Source: Ruminococcaceae bacterium UBA1447
GTDB taxonomy: Bacteria > Bacillota > Clostridia > Oscillospirales > Acutalibacteraceae
DNA length: 6,159 nt
Direction: 5' to 3'
NCBI GenBank assembly: GCA_002329225.1
Contig: DCTF01000058.1
Span: forward strand, 1-6,159
The notes beneath the pieces were generated by a model that made no database searches, had not been told where the DNA came from, and saw nothing but the letters and a program-made list of their open reading frames with translations. Below, piece after piece: positions 1-4,598 of this stretch (position 1 is its first letter; the number at the start of each line of letters is the position of its first letter). A program made the translations under genes and the position numbers.

Positions 1-315
1 GCTATTGAAAATGTTATTTATATTGAACTGCTTAGGCGGGGATATGCGGTTGATATTGGAAAGAACAGAAACGAAGAAATTGATTTTATTGCCGGAGATA
101 TGGAAGGACGGAGAACTTATATCCAAATTAGTTTTAGTATTGAGGATTCAAAAGTGAAAGAGCGAGAACTGTCTTCATTTCGGGGGTTGGATGACGGTTA
201 TAAGAAAATTCTAATAACAATGGACAGGACACCATATGCCAATCTTGAAGACGGGTATCGTTTGTTATCGCTCTTGGATTTTCTACTGTTTGACGATTCT
301 ATTGAACGGGTGTAA
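1..315 (+). CDS. AAA ATPase with DUF4143 C-terminal domain, 3' fragment
   Basis: This is the last 104 codons of a gene that begins before the window; it is open in frame from base 1 to a TAA at 313-315. The visible part reads ENVIYIELLRRGYAVDIGK, then EEIDF, then YIQISF, and ends with LLSLLDFLL. This is the typical C-terminal DUF4143 domain of bacterial AAA-type ATPases of roughly 400 residues. The domain resembles a PD-(D/E)xK nuclease fold: E3/E9, E26-x-D28 and Q42 of the fragment sit where that fold's acidic and Lys/Gln positions would be. I recognise the family from the motif order; nuclease activity is not established. The family is common, often horizontally mobile, and has no agreed physiological role. 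The P-loop half is outside the window. The gene is convergent with the radical SAM gene and ends in a shared hairpin terminator. Confidence 0.85.
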   Translation, partial: AIENVIYIELLRRGYAVDIGKNRNEEIDFIAGDMEGRRTYIQISFSIEDSKVKERELSSFRGLDDGYKKILITMDRTPYANLEDGYRLLSLLDFLLFDDSIERV

Positions 316-337
316 TGCCGTTTTTTGCCAAAAGAAA

Positions 338-394
338 GAAGCCTTGGATACTGTTGATGTGTTTTACAGTTGTTGTTCCAAGGCTTCCTTTTTT
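338..394. terminator. Bidirectional intrinsic terminator between convergent genes
   Basis: A perfect 11-bp stem pairs GAAGCCTTGGA (338-348) with TCCAAGGCTTC (377-387). A second short stem ACTGT/ACAGT (350-354 with 366-370) lies inside it and leaves an unpaired TGTTGT on one side. On the plus strand it is followed by C and TTTTTT (389-394). On the minus strand the flank 331-337 reads TTTCTTT. It sits 22 bp after the plus-strand stop and about 20 bp beyond the minus-strand stop, so it can end both transcripts. The structure is read directly from the sequence; termination itself is inferred. Confidence 0.85.
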
Positions 395-413
395 GAGTGT
401 AAAGTAAAAGTAC

Positions 414-1934
414 TTAACTTGTCATTTCCCTCATGGTTTTGCCTTTGAGGAACACAAAAAGCTTGGGAGAAACCTTTTTAAGCGTCCGTTTAAAAACGAC
501 CATTGCCCTTCGTTTAGCATAGGCAATTTTATAAAGCAAAAATCTCGGGTAATACTTGCTTATTATCCGTTTATCCAGTTTTTCTTCTTTCTTCTTGGCA
601 ATTTCGGGCGGTAAGGCAAAGATGGCTTTGTATTTTTTAACAAGCCGATTGAAGTTAGTTGAGATAAACAGAATATCGGACTTTTTATATTGCGGCATCC
701 TCAGTTGAACCGGGTCATTCGGGTCAACTGAAGGGTCCATAAAGCCCGCTTCCCTTGCCGTCTGCTCAAGAACAGTCATCGGGTAGGGATAAAAAATGTT
801 CGGGGTAACCTTGTCAACATCCATTTTGGCGTTAAGCTTTATGGTTTCCAGCGAAAGTTCCAGCGTTTCATAAGGCAGACCCACAATATTGTACGTCAGG
901 GTTGTGATTTTGTACTTTCTGAACCATTTGGAAACTTCAATAATATGGTCGTTTTTCATTTTGCGGCGCAGGTACTTGGTCCGGAACTCCTCGTTGCCGG
1001 TCTCCAGCCCGATGTCAATCATATAACAGCCGCCCTCTTTAAGCATTCTGACCATATCTTCATCGAGCATGTCAAAGCGCAGATTACAGTTGAAAGGCAG
1101 ATTAATCCTTTCGATGTACATGGGCATAAATTCATAGAACCAGTCTTTGTACATGTTAAAAATAGCGTCGCGGAATTCGAGGAACTTTATAAAGGGATAT
1201 TTTTTCAGCAGAAGCTCAAGCAGCTCAATAGACTTTTGCGGACTTCTGAAGCGTGAATATTTGCTTTTATTCGGGTAAACGTTGCGGAACTGGGAATTGC
1301 CGCAATAGGTGCAGCTGAACAGGCAGCCCCTTGAAAGCATAACCATGGCGGTAAAGTTTTTTGACCGGTCAAGGTTTTCAAAATCAAAAAGCTCAAAGTC
1401 GGGGAAGGGGAGCTCGTCCAGGTTTTCCAGCAAAGGTCTTATGGGGTTTTTAATAATATCGCCCTCAGGCGTTTTAAAAAAGATGCTCTGAATGTTTGTG
1501 TAATCTTCACCTTTGCTCATGCAGTCCATAAGTTCTAATGTGGGGTATTCGCCCTCGCCTACAACTACGGCGTCACAGCCTTCAATTGCGAGCACTTCTT
1601 CCGGAACCAGAGTGGGGTGGTAGCCGCCGATAATGACCATTTTCTCCGGTACGGATTGTTTAAGCCATGAGCACATCTCCGTAATAAACGGTATGGCGGT
1701 AGTTCTGGCAGTGAAGCCTATAAGGTCGGGATTAAAGCTCTGAACCTTTTCGATAAACTCTTTTTCGTCCGGCATATAGCATTGATGATACAATTCAACG
1801 CTGTAACCGGCGTTTTTCAATACTGCGGAAATTGACGCAAGTCCCTCGCTGTAATTGCCCAATTTACCTCTTGTATACTTTTCACTTTCGAGAAAGTCCG
1901 GATAGATTAAGAGAAGTGATAAGCTTTTTTCCAT
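414..1934 (-). CDS. Radical SAM protein with N-terminal B12-binding domain
   Basis: This 506-residue protein has the layout of the large cobalamin-binding radical SAM family (BchE/methylase-like). Residues 5-150 look like a Rossmann-type B12-binding domain: NPDLIGFTA (68-76), IIGGYHPTLVPEE (101-113), CDAVVVGEGE (120-129). The DxHxxG motif that supplies a cobalt-ligating His is not visible, so cobalamin may bind base-off without a protein ligand, or not at all. The linker LPFPDF (175-180) leads to the radical SAM core with the [4Fe-4S] motif C204-x3-C208-x2-C211. It continues with DIGLETGNEE (307-316) and YNIVGLPYET (348-357), which match the GxESG-like and GLPGET-like segments of the family. 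Residues about 440-506 form a strongly basic tail with hydrophobic stretches, possibly membrane-associating. The substrate is unknown; methyl transfer, other C-C bond formation or rearrangement are all possible. The ATG at 1932-1934 follows a GGGGG Shine-Dalgarno (1940-1944). It is the last gene of the minus-strand cluster, 114 bp after the lipoprotein gene. Confidence 0.85.
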   Translation of the reverse strand: MEKSLSLLLIYPDFLESEKYTRGKLGNYSEGLASISAVLKNAGYSVELYHQCYMPDEKEFIEKVQSFNPDLIGFTARTTAIPFITEMCSWLKQSVPEKMVIIGGYHPTLVPEEVLAIEGCDAVVVGEGEYPTLELMDCMSKGEDYTNIQSIFFKTPEGDIIKNPIRPLLENLDELPFPDFELFDFENLDRSKNFTAMVMLSRGCLFSCTYCGNSQFRNVYPNKSKYSRFRSPQKSIELLELLLKKYPFIKFLEFRDAIFNMYKDWFYEFMPMYIERINLPFNCNLRFDMLDEDMVRMLKEGGCYMIDIGLETGNEEFRTKYLRRKMKNDHIIEVSKWFRKYKITTLTYNIVGLPYETLELSLETIKLNAKMDVDKVTPNIFYPYPMTVLEQTAREAGFMDPSVDPNDPVQLRMPQYKKSDILFISTNFNRLVKKYKAIFALPPEIAKKKEEKLDKRIISKYYPRFLLYKIAYAKRRAMVVFKRTLKKVSPKLFVFLKGKTMREMTS

Positions 1935-1977
1935 AATTGCCCCCGTGAGTTTTTAAAAATAAACGTAATAAGCCAAG

Positions 1978-1999
1978 TCGGAGCGTCAAATAACTCCGA
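1978..1999. repeat. Short inverted repeat in 114-bp gap before the radical SAM gene
   Basis: TCGGAG (1978-1983) pairs perfectly with CTCCGA (1994-1999) across a 10-nt loop. On the minus strand no immediate U-run follows, so it is not a convincing terminator; it could attenuate or stabilise the transcript. The loop also holds TTGACG on the minus strand (1984-1989). With a 16-bp spacer that leads to a poor -10 (TACGTT, 1962-1967), a possible weak internal promoter for the radical SAM gene. I see no small gene in 1935-2048. Confidence 0.35.
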
Positions 2000-2048
2000 T
2001 ACGCTAAGCGATTAAATAATGCTCTGCATAAGGCAGCGCCGCAAACTG

Positions 2049-2801
2049 TCAGTCTAAAATAACGATAAACGGGTACTCCGGTCCCAGCATGCTCGGTGCC
2101 AAGGTATCCGCACAAATCTTACCGTTTTCATCTACAAATAAGCTAATTTTATCAAAGCCCGTAACCGACTCCATTCCCTCTTTGGCGAGAGCGGTATTTA
2201 CTTTTGTTAAAATCTGATCTTTATTCATGCCGAAAAATTCAATCAGCTCATCTGTGGAAAGCTCTCTGTCTTCCACATAATCATATGCATAGTGATAATT
2301 CTCGGCGAACCCCTCGCTGTACAGAACACCGCCGGAGGTATATACGGAAATAAAAAGCAGATTGTCTTTAACAGCGGTTTTGTAGTTGCATTTGATAATC
2401 TTATCGTACTCCGCTAAATTGCCTGATTTTGCGTATTCTTTTTCTATTTTGACCTTGTATATATCGATTTTTGTATTTATTATCTCGGCTCCGGGATTAT
2501 CAGTCACTATTTTCGGGATTTCGACATCAAAGCCGATATCAACCTCATCTTTAGTGACGAGTTTTTTTACTGTGTAATATGTAATAACCTGAGGTGCTTT
2601 AATTGTTTCGGTAGCGGGAGAGTCGGTTGCAGTTTCTTCTTTGCCTGAAGTATCCTCTTTCTGAGTATCCTCAAGGCTGCCGCTGATACCGGTTTCTTCC
2701 GGTTTGAATTTGTCAATTACCTTTTTGACGGATTGGCAGCCTGTAAGCATTGTGAGGACTAGGAGAGCGGAACAAAAGAGCGAAACGATTTTTTTAAACA
2801 T
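2049..2801 (-). CDS. Lipoprotein with DUF4163/DUF3298-like domain
   Basis: This 250-residue protein starts with a lipoprotein signal: KK at 3-4, a hydrophobic stretch at 5-19, and lipobox L19-T20-G21-C22. It is therefore expected to be lipid-anchored on the outer face of the membrane. Residues 30-70 are a Thr/Ser/Glu/Asp-rich linker typical of exported lipoproteins. Residues about 75-250 form one globular region: FDVEIPKIVTDNPG (91-104), LLFISVYTSGG (148-158), AYDYVEDRELSTDELIEFFG (172-191) and a C-terminal FIVILD. The pattern (paired N-terminal strands with xIPxI, LLFIS.Y, then a helix near a 'YVEDRELSTDEL' turn) recalls the DUF4163/DUF3298 module of RsiV and PdaC, but the match is remote and the family's GG.H segment is not evident. 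Residues 148-250 align with 325-427 of the preceding gene's product, so the two are paralogues. The AAAGGA Shine-Dalgarno at 2810-2815 supports the ATG. The gene lies 47 bp after the membrane protein gene, probably in one operon. Its molecular function is unknown. Confidence 0.7.
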   Translation of the reverse strand: MFKKIVSLFCSALLVLTMLTGCQSVKKVIDKFKPEETGISGSLEDTQKEDTSGKEETATDSPATETIKAPQVITYYTVKKLVTKDEVDIGFDVEIPKIVTDNPGAEIINTKIDIYKVKIEKEYAKSGNLAEYDKIIKCNYKTAVKDNLLFISVYTSGGVLYSEGFAENYHYAYDYVEDRELSTDELIEFFGMNKDQILTKVNTALAKEGMESVTGFDKISLFVDENGKICADTLAPSMLGPEYPFIVILD

Positions 2802-2848
2802 TACAATTTTCCTTTCAATATTTAATTTTGGCAGTGGAGATAAAAAGC

Positions 2849-4132
2849 CTAAGTCAGCACTACATCAATAAGTTTTTCGGTGATACCCGAACCCTTTGCA
2901 ATAACCTGCGTGGTAAGTTTTCCTTCTTTATTAACAAAAAGCTCAAGCCCCTCAACGCTCTCTACAGGGTCAGCTCCGATGGCGCTCAGTTTGGAGTTGA
3001 TAATGTCAATCATGTGTGTCTCACTTATGTTGAAGAGTTTAGCTAAGTCATATTCTCTGACGAGCACGTCTTCAATATAGTTATAAAAGTAATATGAGTG
3101 GGTTACAACGGGTTCTTCTCCTGCGTTCTGCTCCTGTTTGTATAAGGAAATGAAAAGCACACTGTCGGTGGAATAAGCCCTATAAGAGTAGTCATACTGC
3201 TTTGTATCTTCGCCGGAAACGATAGAGGCCGCATACTTTTTCTTGATATCATCGCGCAGGTGATTGATTTGCTCATTTATCCATACTATCCCATCTTCTT
3301 CCGAGTCAATTACAGGTAGGCTGATTTTGAATCCGGCAAAAAAACCGGGAAAGGTTTTACTTTCATGCAGTTCGTTTAATACATAACCTTCCTTAACTTC
3401 GGGGGCCTGCTCCTTGTAGGGGATGGGCGGTTTGGTTACCTTTTCAATTATAACGGTTCCGCTTTCGTAAGGCGGGTTTTGCGAAACTGCGATCTTTATG
3501 GAAAAACCTAACAAGGTGAAAAAAGCCAAACCGAGCATGATAAAAGCAATCTTCTTTTGTAAACTGGCTTTTTTGAAGTACCGGACTGTTCTGCGCCATA
3601 CGTATTTGGGTTTATTTTTTTTGAGGAACACTTTAAAGTCGTACCTTGCATTTCTCAACCGACGCTCAAACATGACCCTGTCACGTTCGCTTCTTCCGCT
3701 CCTGCTGCGGCTGCTTCTTGAACGGCTTCTGGAAGAGGAACTGCTACGGCTGCCGCCTGAACGGCTTCTGGAAGAGGAACTGCTACGGCCGCTGCTTGAA
3801 TGACTGCGGGAAGAATAGTCGCCATGGCTGCCCGACCGGCTCCGGGAAGAGCGGTGGTAATTATCGCTACTGCCCGAATGACTGTGTGAGGAGTGCTCTC
3901 TGCGGCTGCTTGAATGACCATGAGAATAGTAATCCCCTCGGCTGCCTGAATGGCTATGGGAAGAGTAATCGCCATGGCTGGCCGAATGACTGCGATGTGA
4001 ATAAGAGTCACGGGTATTAAAATCATCGGTGCCGGAGGCTTTACCTTTATTTGATTCTTCCTTATCAAAAGGTTCGTTATCCGGGTTATTATCACCCGCA
4101 TTTTCTGCTAATATATTTTTATCTTCGCTCAT
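2849..4132 (-). CDS. Single-pass membrane protein with Ser/Arg/His-rich repeat N-terminus
   Basis: This is a 427-residue protein of unknown function with four visible parts. Residues 1-40 are acidic and Asn-rich. Residues 41-149 are low-complexity repeats: first SH/GDY units of about 12 residues with 13 histidines between 46 and 111, then almost pure Ser/Arg with 13-residue units (R116 and R129 each followed by five Ser and RSRS). Residues 150-193 are strongly basic (RRLRNARYDFKVFLKK, YVWRRTVRYFKK). Residues about 194-217 are one transmembrane helix (IAFIMLGLAFFTLLGF). Positive charge before the helix predicts a cytoplasmic N-terminus and an external C-terminus. Residues 250-427 are a globular domain homologous to the lipoprotein encoded next: VLFISLY (325-331), YNYIEDVLVREYDLAKLF (350-367), LFVNKEGK (398-405). 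The topology (cytoplasmic tail, one helix, DUF3298-like exterior) is that of RsiV-type anti-sigma factors, but the tail has no recognisable sigma-binding domain. Start: ATG 8 nt after GGGG (4141-4144). It is the first gene after a strong promoter. Confidence 0.75.
   Translation of the reverse strand: MSEDKNILAENAGDNNPDNEPFDKEESNKGKASGTDDFNTRDSYSHRSHSASHGDYSSHSHSGSRGDYYSHGHSSSRREHSSHSHSGSSDNYHRSSRSRSGSHGDYSSRSHSSSGRSSSSSRSRSGGSRSSSSSRSRSRSSRSRSGRSERDRVMFERRLRNARYDFKVFLKKNKPKYVWRRTVRYFKKASLQKKIAFIMLGLAFFTLLGFSIKIAVSQNPPYESGTVIIEKVTKPPIPYKEQAPEVKEGYVLNELHESKTFPGFFAGFKISLPVIDSEEDGIVWINEQINHLRDDIKKKYAASIVSGEDTKQYDYSYRAYSTDSVLFISLYKQEQNAGEEPVVTHSYYFYNYIEDVLVREYDLAKLFNISETHMIDIINSKLSAIGADPVESVEGLELFVNKEGKLTTQVIAKGSGITEKLIDVVLT
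3686..4012 (-). repeat. Region encoding SH/GDY and RS low-complexity repeats
   Basis: This stretch encodes residues 41-149 of the membrane protein as degenerate tandem units of 36-39 bp. Successive units at the protein level begin HGDY (53), RGDY (65), RREH (77), SDNY (89), HGDY (103), then R116 and R129. Composition shifts from His/Gly/Asp/Tyr-containing units in the N-terminal part to nearly pure Ser-Arg next to the basic juxtamembrane segment. The unit order suggests expansion by repeat duplication. Confidence 0.8.
3719..3789 (-). repeat. Perfect 32-bp direct repeat, 39-bp period
   Basis: Bases 3719-3750 and 3758-3789 are identical over 32 bp (both begin TGAACGGCTT and end CTGCTACGGC) with a 7-bp spacer, giving a 39-bp period that equals 13 codons. 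Identity includes silent positions, which indicates a recent duplication rather than selection for the Ser/Arg composition alone. Because the period is a multiple of three, copy-number change would keep the reading frame. Confidence 0.9.
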
Positions 4133-4183
4133 TAAGAATACCCCTTATCTCAAAAAGAAAAAACCTCCTCAATCTACACCGAG

Positions 4184-4212
4184 ATTATAACGGAAAGAAA
4201 TAATTCCGTCAA
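4184..4212 (-). promoter_or_regulatory. Sigma-A-type promoter of the minus-strand operon
   Basis: On the minus strand TTGACG (4212-4207) is followed after exactly 17 bp by a perfect TATAAT (4189-4184). This predicts a start near 4177 and a 5' leader of about 45 nt before the ATG at 4132. The leader contains a second AGGAGG (4169-4164) with no sensible start codon behind it, and the GGGG (4144-4141) that serves the gene. The spacer carries a 6-bp inverted repeat listed separately. Confidence 0.8.
4190..4209. promoter_or_regulatory. Inverted repeat inside the minus-strand promoter (possible operator)
   Basis: ACGGAA (4190-4195) and TTCCGT (4204-4209) are perfect inverted arms separated by 8 bp. 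They fill the spacer between the -10 and -35 boxes and overlap the edge of the -35. A dimeric repressor bound here would block RNA polymerase. The 8-bp string TAACGGAA, which includes the left arm, occurs again at 4318-4325 near the feoA promoter, so one regulator touching both sides is conceivable. The arms are read from sequence; binding is inferred, and short repeats can arise by chance. Confidence 0.35.
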
Positions 4213-4289
4213 TAATGGCGTGTCGAAAGCGGCTTCGGAGAAAAGCATACCGATAATTTGGAAAGATGCAGAAAAACACCTCAAATACA

Positions 4290-4318
4290 TTGACTTTTAA
4301 AACCGGTTATAATAAACT
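4290..4318 (+). promoter_or_regulatory. Candidate feoAB promoter region
   Basis: A perfect TATAAT lies at 4308-4313, but the nearby TTGACT (4290-4295) is only 12 bp upstream, too close to act as its -35. Two readings are possible. TTGACT may pair with TAAACT (4313-4318) at a 17-bp spacing. Alternatively TATAAT may be used with a poor -35 around 4285-4290 (ATACAT). An 8-bp palindrome AACCGGTT (4301-4308) abuts the TATAAT. Either reading places the start about 35-45 nt before the feoA ATG, close to the CTAAC/GTTAG repeats. Confidence 0.5.
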
Positions 4319-4342
4319 AACGGAAGTTAGCGATAACTAACT
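4315..4342. promoter_or_regulatory. CTAAC/GTTAG repeat cluster upstream of feoA (possible operator)
   Basis: AGTTAG (4325-4330) and CTAACT (4337-4342) are perfect inverted arms with 6 bp between them. AACTAAC occurs twice as a direct repeat 20 bp apart (4315-4321 and 4335-4341), so CTAAC-GTTAG-CTAAC alternate. The cluster lies at or just after the likely transcription start and before the Shine-Dalgarno, a normal place for a repressor site. The GTTAG/CTAAC half-sites resemble those of DtxR/IdeR boxes, but the spacing does not fit that consensus, and it is not a Fur box. Metal regulation is expected for feo operons in general; the regulator here is unknown. Confidence 0.4.
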
Positions 4343-4349
4343 GTTGAAC

Positions 4350-4354
4350 GGGGG
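4350..4354 (+). promoter_or_regulatory. GGGGG ribosome binding site of feoA
   Basis: GGGGG stands 7 nt before ATG 4362. This decides the start: an in-frame TTG at 4344 would place the site inside the coding region and add six residues that FeoA proteins do not need. The radical SAM gene in this window uses the same GGGGG form. Confidence 0.75.
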
Positions 4355-4361
4355 CAAACCG

Positions 4362-4598
4362 ATGACATTGGATAAGACAGCTGTAGGCAAAACCGTAACA
4401 ATAACCAAAGTGGGCGGCAGCGGACCGCTGAGGTGCCGCCTGTTGGACATGGGTCTTATACCCAAGACAAAAGTTACCGTGCAAAAGGTAGCGCCTATGG
4501 GGGATCCTATCGAGTTGCAATTGAGAGGATACCGTCTTAGTATCCGCAAAGAGGACGCAAAAAATATTGAAGTATCATCCGGAGAGGAAGTATTATGA
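4362..4598 (+). CDS. feoA: FeoA, ferrous iron transport accessory protein
   Basis: This is a 78-residue small SH3-like beta-barrel protein of the cytoplasm, normal FeoA length. Diagnostic segments are RLLDMGLIPKTKVTV (26-40), APMGDPIELQLRGYRLSIRKEDA (44-66, with the G-x-R-L-S-I/L-R core), and a short acidic end. FeoA is thought to work with the FeoB transporter, possibly modulating its GTPase domain, though its exact role is unsettled. The gene overlaps feoB by ATGA (stop TGA 4596-4598, feoB ATG 4595-4597), which implies translational coupling. It is transcribed divergently from the minus-strand cluster. Confidence 0.95.
   Translation: MTLDKTAVGKTVTITKVGGSGPLRCRLLDMGLIPKTKVTVQKVAPMGDPIELQLRGYRLSIRKEDAKNIEVSSGEEVL

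Noticed and set aside
1978..1999. Terminator between the lipoprotein and radical SAM genes
   Set aside because: It has a 6-bp stem and a 10-nt loop, with no immediate U-run on the minus strand.
1882..2115. 77-codon minus-strand open frame spanning the lipoprotein/radical SAM gap
   Set aside because: It overlaps the ends of both real genes in another frame, with no ribosome-binding site or recognisable motif.
3719..3789. CRISPR-like repeat
   Set aside because: The 32-bp repeats are separated by only 7 bp, are in frame with codons and encode Ser/Arg units.
3655..4101. 148-codon minus-strand open frame rich in Ala/Val/Pro repeats
   Set aside because: It is the same repetitive DNA as the RS-tail gene read in another frame. 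It has no supported start and runs inside a better-supported gene with promoter, Shine-Dalgarno and TM domain.
4290..4313. TTGACT with TATAAT as a single consensus promoter for feoA
   Set aside because: The spacer is only 12 bp, too short for sigma-A; each hexamer must be paired differently if used.
4344..4361. TTG start extending FeoA by six residues
   Set aside because: The GGGGG ribosome-binding site lies inside this extension and is correctly spaced from ATG 4362.
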